NCBI GenBank assembly: GCA_013298695.1
Contig: JAAFIS010000001.1
Span: 310,001-374,000, forward strand
Direction: 5' to 3'
Length of the DNA: 64,000 bases
Source of the DNA: Betaproteobacteria bacterium
GTDB lineage: Bacteria > Pseudomonadota > Gammaproteobacteria > Burkholderiales > Casimicrobiaceae
This document shows positions 1-7,533 of this stretch, piece by piece; positions within the stretch are counted from its first letter, which is position 1; the number at the start of each line of letters is the position of its first letter. The notes beneath the pieces were generated by a model. The model saw only the letters and a list, made by a program, of their open reading frames with translations, did no database searches and was not told where the DNA came from. A program made the position numbers and the translations under genes.

Positions 1-110
1 AATGTGGCACAAATTGCGGATCGTGTTTGCCAGAGCTGCGCGGGCTAGTCGCCTCTGCCGCCAATGCAGCGTAACGAAAAACGCAGCTTGATTCGACGCC
101 GGTGCCCCCT

Positions 111-190
111 CGACCATTTTTCGTAGGAGCGGCCTGCCGTGATCAAGCTCTTGATGGCGAAAATGGTCGCGGTAAACCGCTGCTACAAAA
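111..190. repeat. REP-like inverted repeat pair with interlocked arms
   Basis: CGACCATTTT (111-120) has a perfect inverted copy at 160-169. GTAGGAGCGG (123-132) has a 9/10 inverted copy at 178-187. Each half reads as a GTAG-headed REP unit with an internal short hairpin. This fits a two-unit REP cluster. The order of the arms means the two stems cross rather than nest. Confidence 0.6.
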
Positions 191-267
191 AGATAGTCGG
201 TATGCTTACATGTTTGGGTTTACAAGTCACAAACGGTATTTATCGAAATGGCATGTTCTGCGCTATT

Positions 268-286
268 TCGCCCAATTTAATGAGCG
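268..286. repeat. Dispersed CGCCCAATT palindrome, variant right arm
   Basis: Reads TCGCCCAATTTAATGAGCG. The left arm matches the window-wide consensus CGCCCAATTNAATTGGGCG and the right arm is altered to ATGAGCG. The same altered arm occurs in the partial copy at 38394-38411. Confidence 0.6.
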
Positions 287-395
287 CCTAAAAGAAATAG
301 CGGATAAGGATAGGCCAATACAAATTGGTCTATGAACCGGAGTACACGCAGCGCTGAACAACGAGCTCGCATGCGCGGTTGGGTTAAATTGATCT

Positions 396-1424
396 ATGGA
401 TTTCAAATCGATCATCAAAGAAATCGGTCGCGGTGCGCGCGGTGCGCGGGGACTTGCGCCGGAGCTTGCTTACGAGAGCTTTCGCATGCTGCTGCGCGCT
501 GAAGTTGACGAGGTGCAGTTAGGCGCGTGGTGGCTCGCGATGCGTATTAAGGCCGAAACTGCTGAAGAGCTTGCTGCGTTTGAGCAAGCGATGCAAGACA
601 CGCTCGCGTTTCGAGTGGATTGCACCGCACCGCTTGTGATCTTGCCCTGCTACAACGGCGCGCGACAGTTACCGAATCTCACGCCGCTGCTCGCCTGGGC
701 ACTTGCCAAACACAACGTGCGCGTGCTGTTGCACGGTGTGCGAAGCGATCCAACGCGCGTCACTACGTTTGAACTATTCAACGCCTTGCAATTCCCGGTG
801 GTTCGCGATGCTGACCAAGCGAACGCGGCCTTGCGCGAGAGAGGTTTCGCATTCGCGGCGATTGATTCGATCCATCCGATGTTGGCGCAGTTGCTGGCCA
901 ATCGCTGGCGGATTGGCGTACGCTCAACGCCTCACACTGTTGCGAAGTTGTTGCAACCGACGAATGGAAATGCACTTTGCGCGAACGACGACCATGCAAT
1001 ACGCGCGAACGACGACCACGCATTACGCGCGAACGACGACCACGCATTACGCGTGGTGGCGCTCACGCATGGCGACTACATTGATCGCCTCGGTGCGCAT
1101 CTGCAATCGAAGAAGGCGAATGCGGTTGTATTTCGCGGTTGCGAAGGTGAACCGGTGTTGCATCCGAAGCGCAAGGTTGACGTGCAAATATTCCAAGACG
1201 GCGTGCAGCATATTCGAGAATGGCATGGTGTTGAAGCGCATGATTTGCCTGACACTTTCGACATTGCCACGACTGTCGCCTACACGCATGATGTGATGCA
1301 GGGACGGCGCGCGATGCCGGAATGGATCGCGTGGTTGGCACAAGAACTGCAACATGCTGCCCATGCCACACACAACTCATATCACTCGCGGAAAAGTCTT
1401 TCTCGTCGGCGCGGGTCCGGGTGA
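396..1424 (+). CDS. ybiB: YbiB/TrpD2-like protein (glycosyltransferase family 3 fold)
   Basis: A 342-residue protein that looks like YbiB/TrpD2, a relative of anthranilate phosphoribosyltransferase (TrpD) reported to bind nucleic acid rather than take part in tryptophan synthesis. The N-terminal helical part (about 1-70) and the alpha/beta domain with the GVRSDPTRVTTFELF and RSTPHTVAKLLQP stretches fit the family. In betaproteobacteria this gene often sits beside cobA, as here: its 3' end overlaps the cobA start by 71 bases in another frame. Residues 196-219 are three direct copies of the octapeptide ANDDHA(I/L)R, encoded by a 24-bp tandem repeat, in what should be a loop before a beta strand. 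That looks like a recent lineage-specific expansion. No ribosome binding site is obvious at the ATG. Confidence 0.85.
   Translation: MDFKSIIKEIGRGARGARGLAPELAYESFRMLLRAEVDEVQLGAWWLAMRIKAETAEELAAFEQAMQDTLAFRVDCTAPLVILPCYNGARQLPNLTPLLAWALAKHNVRVLLHGVRSDPTRVTTFELFNALQFPVVRDADQANAALRERGFAFAAIDSIHPMLAQLLANRWRIGVRSTPHTVAKLLQPTNGNALCANDDHAIRANDDHALRANDDHALRVVALTHGDYIDRLGAHLQSKKANAVVFRGCEGEPVLHPKRKVDVQIFQDGVQHIREWHGVEAHDLPDTFDIATTVAYTHDVMQGRRAMPEWIAWLAQELQHAAHATHNSYHSRKSLSRRRGSG
981..1052 (+). repeat. In-frame 24-bp tandem repeat (3 units) inside ybiB
   Basis: Three consecutive 24-bp units, nearly identical, each encoding ANDDHA(I/L)R. The period is a multiple of three, so the frame is kept. This suggests replication slippage that adds acidic/histidine-containing octapeptides. 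Confidence 0.95.
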
Positions 1425-2157
1425 TCCGGAACTGCTCACGCTCAAGGCGGCTCGTTTGCTCGCGAGCGCTGATGTCGTGTTGATCGACGATCTTGCGAGT
1501 AACGAAATGCTGTCTCTTTGTCCACAAGCACGTGTGGTTCACGTCGGTAAACGCGGAGGTTGCAAAAGCACGCCGCAGGCGTTTATTGAGAAACTTTTGG
1601 TGCGCGAAGCGAGCGCGGGCAACAAAGTGGTGCGCTTGAAAGGCGGCGATCCTTCGATTTTTGGTCGCGCGGGCGAAGAAATTGCGGCGTTAGAAGCGGC
1701 GAATATTGAATACGAAATTATTCCAGGTATTACGGCAGGCGTTGCGGCGGCATCGCAAGTTGCGACGTCGCTGACCCATCGCGATTACGCGCAAGGTGTT
1801 GCCTTCATTACGGCACATGGCGCGGAAGGTGCGGCGATTGATTGGAGCGCACTGGCGCAAGCAAAACTCACGCTCGTCGTGTACATGGGCGTGTCGCGTG
1901 CAGGGCAGTTGCAAACCGATATAATTGCCGGCGGGATGGCGGTAGACACTCCCGTACTCGCAGTTGAAAACGCGTCACGAAGCGATGTGCGAATTGTTGT
2001 ATCAACGATTCAAGCGATGCACCACGATTTCGCGCGGGAGCAATTGCAAAGTCCCGCCGTGCTTTTGATCGGTGAAGCACTTAAAGATCGCGCGGTTCAA
2101 CTCGCGAAAGCAGCGCTCTACGAGCAACAACGCTCGCTCGTAGTCGCACAGGCTTAA
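1354..2157 (+). CDS. cobA: Uroporphyrinogen-III C-methyltransferase (SUMT)
   Basis: Single-domain SUMT that transfers two methyl groups from S-adenosylmethionine to uroporphyrinogen III to give precorrin-2, the entry to sirohaem and cobalamin. Family motifs are present: GAGPGDPELL (19-28, SAM loop), LKGGDPSIFGRAGEE (about 95-109), GITAGVAAAS (125-134) and a SLTHRD block. At 267 residues it is the usual length and has no CysG-type dehydrogenase/chelatase fusion. The start lies inside ybiB, so translation is probably coupled. A second ATG three codons in (1363) is an equally possible start. The nearby CbiX chelatase (3595-3957) could insert the metal downstream in the same pathway. Confidence 0.93.
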   Translation: MLPMPHTTHITRGKVFLVGAGPGDPELLTLKAARLLASADVVLIDDLASNEMLSLCPQARVVHVGKRGGCKSTPQAFIEKLLVREASAGNKVVRLKGGDPSIFGRAGEEIAALEAANIEYEIIPGITAGVAAASQVATSLTHRDYAQGVAFITAHGAEGAAIDWSALAQAKLTLVVYMGVSRAGQLQTDIIAGGMAVDTPVLAVENASRSDVRIVVSTIQAMHHDFAREQLQSPAVLLIGEALKDRAVQLAKAALYEQQRSLVVAQA

Positions 2158-2169
2158 ATTAAGTAACCG

Positions 2170-2406
2170 CTAGCGAGCTTCAGGCACTGTCGTTTGTATA
2201 GCTATGCGCGGAGTAACAACGTTGCACGGGTTTGCGCGCATTTCACGGTCAAAACAAGTAAGCGTTACTCTCGGTGAGCGCTCAGCGAGCTGTGACTTTT
2301 TTAATCCGTTAAGCGCGTCTAGCGCTAGCGGCAAAAGCGCAATTCCACCAATAGCAACGAGCAGTGCGACTGGCAATCCATTGTGTAACTTGTCAACGAA
2401 TTTCAT
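2170..2406 (-). CDS. Small hypothetical protein with one membrane segment
   Basis: A 78-residue frame on the minus strand, convergent with cobA. Residues 11-33 (GLPVALLVAIGGIALLPLAL region) form one strong hydrophobic segment followed by a short basic tail. An AGGGGAA ribosome binding site precedes the ATG at a good distance, which argues for a real gene. No family recognised. It lies 107 bases downstream of another small minus-strand gene (2514-2738) and may share its transcript. Confidence 0.45.
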   Translation of the reverse strand: MKFVDKLHNGLPVALLVAIGGIALLPLALDALNGLKKSQLAERSPRVTLTCFDREMRANPCNVVTPRIAIQTTVPEAR

Positions 2407-2513
2407 GGGTAGTTCCCCTGATTCAAAACGGTGTACATCGAAAGACGTGAACGCGCGACGTTTCGCGACAATTTTTCAAACGAGGTATACGCCGCGTCAA
2501 AACTGCTCAAAAA

Positions 2514-2738
2514 CTACGGCATGGCGTGGCCAGTTGCCGCAGTCTCGATGAGTAAATCGTTGCACGACAACATGCGCAGCGTCTCGTCGTAGCAGTCTTC
2601 GGTTTGCAACGGATTGAGCGCGTCCGTAGTGGTGTGCTCCGGCACGTTGATTGCGTGCTCGGTAGTGATTGCAGTTTGAACAAGCAGCGCAAGAGCGCTA
2701 AACCCCACTGCTGCTGCGAAAATGATTCTTGCGTTCAT
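2514..2738 (-). CDS. Small hypothetical exported protein
   Basis: A 74-residue frame starting with a signal-peptide-like segment (MNARIIFAAAVGFSALALLV, then QTAIT) and a purine-rich AAGAGAG sequence before the ATG. The rest is acidic with two cysteines (QTEDCYDE and LSCNDLL). No family recognised. It is probably transcribed with the 78-codon frame at 2170-2406. The exported nature is inferred from the N-terminus only. Confidence 0.45.
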   Translation of the reverse strand: MNARIIFAAAVGFSALALLVQTAITTEHAINVPEHTTTDALNPLQTEDCYDETLRMLSCNDLLIETAATGHAMP

Positions 2739-2867
2739 GAGCTCTCTCTTAAGTCGGTTGATAGAGTTGTCACGGAAGAATTACCGGGACATTCGAGAAG
2801 ACGCGAAATTCACATCAAAATGGACATTGCGGCGAAGATGCTGCGCGTTGCACACTAAACTTCAAAG

Positions 2868-3533
2868 ATGCTCACACTCTTCGTCGCCGCTTTTGTTCTT
2901 GGGCTCATATTTAACGCGGCGCCCGGTGCGGTGTTCGCCGAAACTGTTCGTCAAGCCGCGCGTGGTGGCTACAAACCGGCGCTCGCCGTTCAGTTAGGCT
3001 CTTTGGTTGGCGACTCGACTTGGGCTGTGCTCGGGCTCGCTGGCGTGGGTTTGCTACTTCAGCTCGATTGGCTACGGTTGCCCGTAGGAATTGCCGGCGT
3101 AGTCTATTTGTTGTATCTCGCCTGGGACTCGTGGAAAGCGGCAAAACAAGAGTTCAGCGTGAACGGTGGTGCGGCCGCGAAGAAAAACGCGCTCCGCTCC
3201 GGCATGATGCTCTCGCTCACCAATCCGCAGAATGTGGCTTACGTCGCCGCCCTAAGCACCTCGATGGGAACGATTGGCGTGTACGACCCCACTCCGAAAG
3301 ATTACGCCGTCTTTTTTGCCGGACTGATGACGGCGTCTTTCTTGTGGTGTTTCATTTGCGCGGGTATCGTGGCGCGGCTGTTTAAAAGCGCAAACAGCGG
3401 GTGGACGAAAGTGACGTACCAGCTATGCGCTGTTGCGTTCTTCGTGCTTGCCGCGACCTCGCTTCGCGAACTGCTCACGCATTCCGTCGCGCGCAGCAAC
3501 GTGCCGTCGCCTGCGCTTACAAAACCTCTCTAA
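2868..3533 (+). CDS. LysE family exporter
   Basis: A 221-residue polytopic membrane protein of the LysE/RhtB superfamily, which exports amino acids or related small molecules. It has the family start with a hydrophobic helix followed by NAAPGAVFAET, the GSLVGDS and YLLYLAW segments, and the conserved LTNPQNVAYV loop before the last helices. Substrate cannot be told from sequence. No clear ribosome binding site is seen at the ATG. It lies between the cobA/ybiB pair and cbiX on the same strand, but nothing links it functionally to sirohaem synthesis. Confidence 0.85.
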   Translation: MLTLFVAAFVLGLIFNAAPGAVFAETVRQAARGGYKPALAVQLGSLVGDSTWAVLGLAGVGLLLQLDWLRLPVGIAGVVYLLYLAWDSWKAAKQEFSVNGGAAAKKNALRSGMMLSLTNPQNVAYVAALSTSMGTIGVYDPTPKDYAVFFAGLMTASFLWCFICAGIVARLFKSANSGWTKVTYQLCAVAFFVLAATSLRELLTHSVARSNVPSPALTKPL

Positions 3534-3564
3534 ATCTATTGCCGCTCGCTATGATGTGCGCAGT

Positions 3565-3585
3565 CGCTTGCGCATTTCGCAAGCG
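3565..3585 (+). promoter_or_regulatory. Perfect 8-bp stem-loop just ahead of cbiX
   Basis: CGCTTGCG (3565-3572), loop CATTT, CGCAAGCG (3578-3585). It ends ten bases before the cbiX ATG, where a ribosome binding site should be. No Shine-Dalgarno-like sequence is otherwise visible. It could be a translation-control hairpin or a remnant repeat. There is no U-tract, so it is not a classical terminator. Confidence 0.4.
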
Positions 3586-3594
3586 GTAAACACG

Positions 3595-3957
3595 ATGAAC
3601 GCGATCCTCTTTTTCTGCCACGGCTCACGCGACGCGCAATGGCGCATTCCGTTTGAGCAAATCCTCGCTGATTTCCGTGGCATGCACGCGAACAAGCTCT
3701 CCGAACTCGCGTTCCTCGAATTTATGGAGCCAGATTTCGCGGCGGGCGTGAATTCGCTCATCGAGCGCGGTGCCACGCAGATTCGAGTCATTCCCCTATT
3801 TCTTGCGCAAGGTGCGCACACAAGGCGCGACCTTGGCGATCTCATGGAAAAAGCGCAACTCGATCACCCGAGCCTGCGCTTCACGGTCGCCCCGGCGATA
3901 GGTGAAGTCGATTCGATCCGCGCGGCGATTGCGTCTTGGGTCGCGGGGCAGCTTTAA
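3595..3957 (+). CDS. cbiX: CbiX-type sirohydrochlorin chelatase (short form)
   Basis: A 120-residue single-domain chelatase of the small CbiX type. These insert cobalt or iron into sirohydrochlorin, and the short form works as a dimer. The family start with HGSRD (9-13) supplies the first histidine, and the IPLFLAQGAHTRRDL segment (about 66-80) supplies the second metal histidine (H75). The chosen ATG gives the canonical start. Upstream in-frame codons would add 54 residues of unlikely sequence. With cobA at 1354 it gives two successive steps from uroporphyrinogen III. It could be the sirohaem ferrochelatase in this organism; the metal is not readable from sequence. Confidence 0.88.
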   Translation: MNAILFFCHGSRDAQWRIPFEQILADFRGMHANKLSELAFLEFMEPDFAAGVNSLIERGATQIRVIPLFLAQGAHTRRDLGDLMEKAQLDHPSLRFTVAPAIGEVDSIRAAIASWVAGQL

Positions 3958-4012
3958 ATTTGACGCTGCATTCGAAACGCGTTGGCGCGTAACCGCTAGA
4001 ATTCACCGCTAA

Positions 4013-4067
4013 GGAAGTGTGGCCGAGCGGTTGAAGGCACCGGTCTTGGTCCCAGCGAGCGCAGCGA
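4013..4067 (+). pseudogene. Interrupted and truncated tRNA-Ser copy
   Basis: Bases 4013-4048 are identical to the 5' half of the intact tRNA-Ser at 4122. They run through the acceptor 5' strand, D arm and 5' anticodon stem and stop inside the anticodon loop (after CTTG). About 35 bases of unrelated sequence rich in CGAGCGCAGCGAG follow, then AAAACCGGCGA, which matches the 3' side of the anticodon stem. No variable arm, T arm or acceptor 3' strand follows. It is a partial duplication with an insertion in the anticodon loop and cannot fold as a tRNA. Confidence 0.8.
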
Positions 4068-4121
4068 GTGGACTAGCGAAGCTAAAACCGGCGACGCGTA
4101 AGACCTACAATTTGATTTCCA

Positions 4122-4211
4122 GGAAGTGTGGCCGAGCGGTTGAAGGCACCGGTCTTGAAAACCGGCGATGGGGCAACCCATTCGTGAGTTCGAATCTCAC
4201 CACTTCCGCCA
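4122..4211 (+). tRNA. tRNA-Ser (anticodon UGA)
   Basis: Class II tRNA with acceptor GGAAGTG/CACTTCC, D arm GGCCGAGCGGTTGAAGGC, anticodon stem CCGGT/ACCGG around loop CTTGAAA, a long variable arm (GATGGGGCAACCCATTC) and T arm GAGTTCGAATCTC. The CCA end is encoded (4209-4211). It lies 73 bases downstream of a broken copy of its own 5' half. Confidence 0.95.
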
Positions 4212-4296
4212 CCCAACTATTGACCTATATCCCCAACCTGATTGGGTGACGGGCTCAATAGGTAACTATAGCGAGTAGCCATTTTAATATGCGCTC

Positions 4297-4315
4297 CGCC
4301 CAATTAAATTGGGCG
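4297..4315. repeat. Dispersed CGCCCAATT palindrome, perfect copy
   Basis: CGCCCAATTAAATTGGGCG, a perfect palindrome around a central A and the best match to the consensus. It lies between tRNA-Ser and the promoter of the tRNA-Tyr operon. A diverged copy (CCCAACCTGATTGGG) is at 4232-4246. Confidence 0.85.
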
Positions 4316-4380
4316 TTGACATGAACGGCTGACATCTCGCCTTCAGCCGCCTAGAGGCTCGCTCAAAACCGCTTCGTCAT

Positions 4381-4409
4381 TTGACGACACGCTGGTTTTC
4401 CGACATAAT
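4381..4409 (+). promoter_or_regulatory. Sigma70-type promoter of tRNA-Tyr/Gly/Thr-tuf
   Basis: TTGACG (4381-4386), a 17-base spacer and CATAAT (4404-4409). Transcription would start about ten bases before tRNA-Tyr at 4427. Both hexamers match consensus at five of six positions, as expected for a stable RNA/tuf operon. Confidence 0.75.
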
Positions 4410-4426
4410 TTCGAGTTCTTCCGAAT

Positions 4427-4510
4427 GGAGAGGTGGCCGAGTGGTTAATGGCACCAGACTGTAAATCTGGCTCTTCGGATACGCTGGTTCGAATCCAGCC
4501 CTCTCCACCA
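4427..4510 (+). tRNA. tRNA-Tyr (anticodon GUA)
   Basis: Class II tRNA with acceptor GGAGAGG/CCTCTCC, anticodon loop CTGTAAA and a long variable arm. CCA is encoded (4508-4510). First gene of the tRNA-Tyr/Gly/Thr-tuf transcript, an arrangement typical of beta- and gammaproteobacteria. Confidence 0.95.
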
Positions 4511-4649
4511 TTCGAATCGACTTCGCGCGCTGCGGCTTGAAATTTTCAAATCGATCGCGACGTCGATGATACGGAAGTAAAGCGTCTTTTCCGCCAGTGC
4601 GACTGTGTGGGTTTTCGCGAACAAATACTGTTTGTACGAATATTCACGT

Positions 4650-4723
4650 GCGGGTGTAGCTCAATGGTAGAGCTGAAGCCTTCCAAGCTTAAGACGACGG
4701 TTCGATTCCGTTCACCCGCTCCA
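4650..4723 (+). tRNA. tRNA-Gly (anticodon UCC)
   Basis: Acceptor GCGGGTG/CACCCGC, D arm GCTCAATGGTAGAGC, anticodon loop CTTCCAA with UCC, T arm GGTTCGATTCC, encoded CCA. Second tRNA of the operon. The 93-base spacer to tRNA-Thr holds imperfect inverted repeats (GGACTT at 4761, AAGTCC at 4808) but no gene. Confidence 0.94.
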
Positions 4724-4816
4724 GCCCCCATGCGCACTCCCTTCGTTGTGCGCAGCGCGTGGACTTCGGACTTTGGCGCGCTTTGCTTTGGCAAAACAGC
4801 GGCGCTCAAGTCCTAA

Positions 4817-4891
<75 letters not shown>

Positions 4892-4936
4892 CGTTTTTGT
4901 TTGGCATTAATCAGCACTTTTCTTCACGAGAGAATC

Positions 4937-6127
4937 ATGGCAAAAGAGACCTTTAAGCGCACCAAGCCCCACGTGAACGTGGGCACGATTGGCCACGTAG
5001 ACCATGGCAAGACCACGCTGACAGCGGCGATCACCACGGTGCTCTCGCGCAAGTTCGGTGGTGAGGCCAAAGCCTACGACCAAATTGACGCAGCGCCGGA
5101 AGAAAAGGCACGCGGCATCACCATTAACACCGCGCACGTTGAATACGAAACGGCCAACCGTCACTACGCCCACGTAGACTGCCCTGGCCACGCCGACTAC
5201 GTCAAAAACATGATCACCGGCGCCGCACAGATGGACGGCGCGATTCTCGTGTGCTCGGCCGCTGACGGCCCGATGCCACAAACGCGCGAACACATCCTCT
5301 TGTCACGCCAAGTTGGTGTCCCGTACATCATCGTGTTCCTCAACAAATGCGACATGGTCGATGACGCAGAACTGCTCGAGCTCGTTGAAATGGAAGTTCG
5401 CGAACTTCTCTCGAAATACGACTTCCCCGGCGACGACATCCCGATCATCAAAGGCTCGGCCAAGCTCGCCCTCGAAGGCGACAAATCAGACCTCGGTGAA
5501 CCCTGTATTGACCGCCTCGCAGAAGCGCTCGACACCTACATCCCCACGCCAGAGCGCGCTGTTGACGGCGCCTTCCTCATGCCCGTAGAAGACGTCTTCT
5601 CGATCTCCGGTCGCGGTACTGTCGTTACCGGTCGTATCGAGCGCGGCATCGTCAAAGTCGGCGAAGAGATCGAAATCGTTGGCATCAAGCCCACGGTTAA
5701 AACCACCTGCACCGGTGTCGAGATGTTCCGCAAGCTGCTCGACCAAGGTCAAGCCGGCGACAACGTCGGCATTCTGCTTCGCGGCACCAAGCGTGAAGAC
5801 GTCGAGCGCGGCCAAGTGCTCTGCAAGCCGGGCTCGATCATGCCGCACACCGATTTCGAATGCGAAATCTACGTGCTCAGCAAAGACGAAGGTGGCCGTC
5901 ACACGCCGTTCTTCAACAACTACCGTCCACAGTTCTACTTCCGCACGACCGACGTCACCGGATCGGTCACGCTGCCAGCGGGCACTGAGATGGTGATGCC
6001 AGGCGACAACGTGAAGATGACGGTGGCGCTGATCAACCCGATTGCGATGGAAGAGAAGCTTCGTTTCGCGATTCGCGAAGGCGGCCGCACCGTCGGTGCC
6101 GGCGTCGTGTCGAAAATCATTAAGTAA
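4937..6127 (+). CDS. tuf: Elongation factor Tu (copy 1)
   Basis: A 396-residue GTPase that delivers aminoacyl-tRNA to the ribosomal A site. The G1 motif GHVDHGKT (19-26), the DCPGH and NKCD motifs, and complete domains 2 and 3 are all present. The ATG giving MAKETF was chosen over an in-frame upstream codon. The gene follows three tRNAs and precedes tRNA-Trp-secE-nusG, the usual place of tufB. The protein is identical to the second copy (21791-22981) and, as far as I compared the two, the DNA differs only by a synonymous T/C at 6097, while flanks are unrelated. Codons are markedly C-ending, as expected for a very highly expressed gene. Confidence 0.99.
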   Translation: MAKETFKRTKPHVNVGTIGHVDHGKTTLTAAITTVLSRKFGGEAKAYDQIDAAPEEKARGITINTAHVEYETANRHYAHVDCPGHADYVKNMITGAAQMDGAILVCSAADGPMPQTREHILLSRQVGVPYIIVFLNKCDMVDDAELLELVEMEVRELLSKYDFPGDDIPIIKGSAKLALEGDKSDLGEPCIDRLAEALDTYIPTPERAVDGAFLMPVEDVFSISGRGTVVTGRIERGIVKVGEEIEIVGIKPTVKTTCTGVEMFRKLLDQGQAGDNVGILLRGTKREDVERGQVLCKPGSIMPHTDFECEIYVLSKDEGGRHTPFFNNYRPQFYFRTTDVTGSVTLPAGTEMVMPGDNVKMTVALINPIAMEEKLRFAIREGGRTVGAGVVSKIIK

Positions 6128-6133
6128 CAGATG

Positions 6134-6160
6134 CGGCTCACGCGGGTGAGCCGTTCGCTT
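6134..6160 (+). terminator. Hairpin between tuf and tRNA-Trp
   Basis: CGGCTCAC-GCGG-GTGAGCCG (6134-6153) followed by a weak T-rich run (TTCGCTTTT). It is either a partial terminator or a processing hairpin. tRNA-Trp starts three bases after it. Confidence 0.55.
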
Positions 6161-6162
6161 TT

Positions 6163-6236
6163 AGGGGCGTAGCTTAGTGGTAAAGCTACGGTTTCCAAAA
6201 CCGTCGATGGGGGTTCGATTCCCTCCGCCCCTGCCA
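6163..6236 (+). tRNA. tRNA-Trp (anticodon CCA)
   Basis: Acceptor AGGGGCG/CGCCCCT, D arm GCTTAGTGGTAAAGC, anticodon stem ACGGT/ACCGT around TTCCAAA, T arm GGTTCGATTCC, encoded CCA end. The order tRNA-Trp - secE - nusG is the standard one. Confidence 0.95.
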
Positions 6237-6346
6237 CTGAATTTACAAGTTTGAGCGCATCGAAAATCGCTCCCTCGCAACAAAAAGCATCGCCGATTAG
6301 ACGCGGTGCAGCGCCTCCGGGCCAACGAAGGCAACTAGGTTTAGTA

Positions 6347-6703
6347 ATGAACGATACCGTCAAAAACTGGGCTATTTTCATCGCAGCCGCCGCGCTCGTG
6401 GCGCTCGGTGTGTATGGCTTCTACCACTTCGCGGACTCGCCGCTAGTGGTTCGCATCCTCATGGTCATCGCAGGACTGGGCGCGGGCGCTGGCGTTGCGT
6501 ATTTTTCGCAACCCGGTAAAGAGTTTGTGGGTTTCGCGAAAGACGCCGTCGATGAGGGCAAGAAAGTCGCATGGCCCACTCGAAAAGAAACGATTCAGAT
6601 GACGCTCATCGTATTTGCGTTTTCGGTCGTGCTCGCATTGTTTTTGTTCCTCGTTGACACCACGATCGCCTATCTGATCCAGTGGCTCACGAGCCGCAGT
6701 TAA
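6347..6703 (+). CDS. secE: Preprotein translocase subunit SecE
   Basis: A 118-residue inner-membrane subunit of the SecYEG channel. It has three hydrophobic segments (about 6-24, 32-50 and 85-110), and the conserved amphipathic stretch before the last helix contains the family motif VAWPTRKET. The three-helix form is usual in proteobacteria. The ATG giving MNDTVKNW was preferred: an upstream in-frame codon would add 32 residues of low-complexity sequence. nusG follows closely, as in most proteobacteria. Confidence 0.95.
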   Translation: MNDTVKNWAIFIAAAALVALGVYGFYHFADSPLVVRILMVIAGLGAGAGVAYFSQPGKEFVGFAKDAVDEGKKVAWPTRKETIQMTLIVFAFSVVLALFLFLVDTTIAYLIQWLTSRS

Positions 6704-6728
6704 TCGTCTGATGCAACAAGAGGACTCT

Positions 6729-7313
6729 ATGGAAACTGCAGCGCCTGTCGCCCACGAAGAGACTTCTGCCACCAATGCTCGCCCGAAGCGCTGGTATGTC
6801 GTGCACGCTTTTTCCGGGTTCGAGAAAAGTATTCAACGCGCGTTGATCGAGCGCATCGCGCGCTCAGATTTCGCAGACCAATTCGGCCAAGTTTTGGTGC
6901 CAGTTGAAGAAGTCGTTGAAATCAAGAACGGCCAGAAGAAAACCGCAGAGCGCAAGTTTTTCCCGGGCTACATCCTGGTGGAAATGGAGATGACTGACGA
7001 TTCGTGGCATCTGGTGAAGAGCACGCCGAAAGTCTCCGGTTTCATCGGCGGCACGGCAACGCGCCCAGCACCGATCAGCGCGAAAGAAGTGGCGACGATC
7101 CTCGGCCAGATCGAAACCGGCGGCGAGAAGCCAAAGCCGAAAATTCTGTTCGAAGTGGGCGAGGCTGTGCGCGTGAAAGACGGGCCATTTGCAGACTTCA
7201 TGGGCAACGTCGAAGACGTGAGTTACGACAAATCAAAACTGCATGTATCAGTAATGATTTTCGGTCGCGCAACGCCGGTCGAATTAGATTTCGGACAGGT
7301 GGAAAAAGCCTAA
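6729..7313 (+). CDS. nusG: Transcription antitermination factor NusG
   Basis: A 194-residue factor that links RNA polymerase to Rho or the ribosome. The N-terminal NGN domain carries [14 protein letters not shown] and [10 protein letters not shown], and the C-terminal KOW domain has [18 protein letters not shown]. The start at 6729 is supported by an AAGAGGA ribosome binding site ten bases upstream. The ATG at 6711 would lie before that site. It is 25 bases from secE and presumably co-transcribed. Confidence 0.96.
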   Translation: METAAPVAHEETSATNARPKRWYVVHAFSGFEKSIQRALIERIARSDFADQFGQVLVPVEEVVEIKNGQKKTAERKFFPGYILVEMEMTDDSWHLVKSTPKVSGFIGGTATRPAPISAKEVATILGQIETGGEKPKPKILFEVGEAVRVKDGPFADFMGNVEDVSYDKSKLHVSVMIFGRATPVELDFGQVEKA

Positions 7314-7328
7314 CAACTTTTTAGTCGA

Positions 7329-7349
7329 TCGCCCAAGTTAATTGGGCGA
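7329..7349. repeat. Dispersed CGCCCAATT palindrome after nusG
   Basis: CGCCCAAGTTAATTGGGCG, one mismatch from a perfect palindrome. It lies in the 220-base nusG-rplK spacer. A half copy (ATCGCCCAATG) follows at about 7394. No T-run follows, so it is not a standard terminator. No confident promoter for rplK was found in the rest of the spacer. Confidence 0.85.
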
Positions 7350-7533
7350 CGCGACGATTTGTAGTGTTTTTCGAAACGGTACAAAACTAGATTCATCGCC
7401 CAATGCTTTCGAGCTAAAGCGTGAAGAGCGCGGATAAAACTCTAAACAGTTTGATTCGCAGAGTAAACGGGGAGAGTGAGGCGCTTTTAAGTTTGCGATC
7501 CTCATTCGATTGCACCCAAACCAAGGAGCCATC

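Larger units (their letters stand above)
1..395. other. Left-edge intergenic region, no convincing gene
   Basis: No supported coding sequence. A 77-codon frame (102-335) starts inside a REP-like repeat and resembles nothing I recognise. The stretch holds the REP-like pair at 111-190 and one copy of the dispersed CGCCCAATT palindrome at 268-286. No clear promoter or ribosome binding site for the gene at 396 could be picked out. Confidence 0.6.

Noticed and set aside
102-335. 77-residue reading frame at the left edge
   Set aside because: It runs through the REP-like pair and a copy of the dispersed palindrome, has no start signal and no recognisable protein features.
4013-4067. Split tRNA or intron-containing tRNA-Ser
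   Set aside because: The T arm and acceptor 3' strand are missing after the inserted segment, so the RNA could not be repaired by splicing. A complete tRNA-Ser is next to it.
7329-7349. Palindrome after nusG as a Rho-independent terminator
   Set aside because: No U-tract follows and the same sequence occurs at many sites before genes, including inside operons. It is treated as a dispersed repeat.
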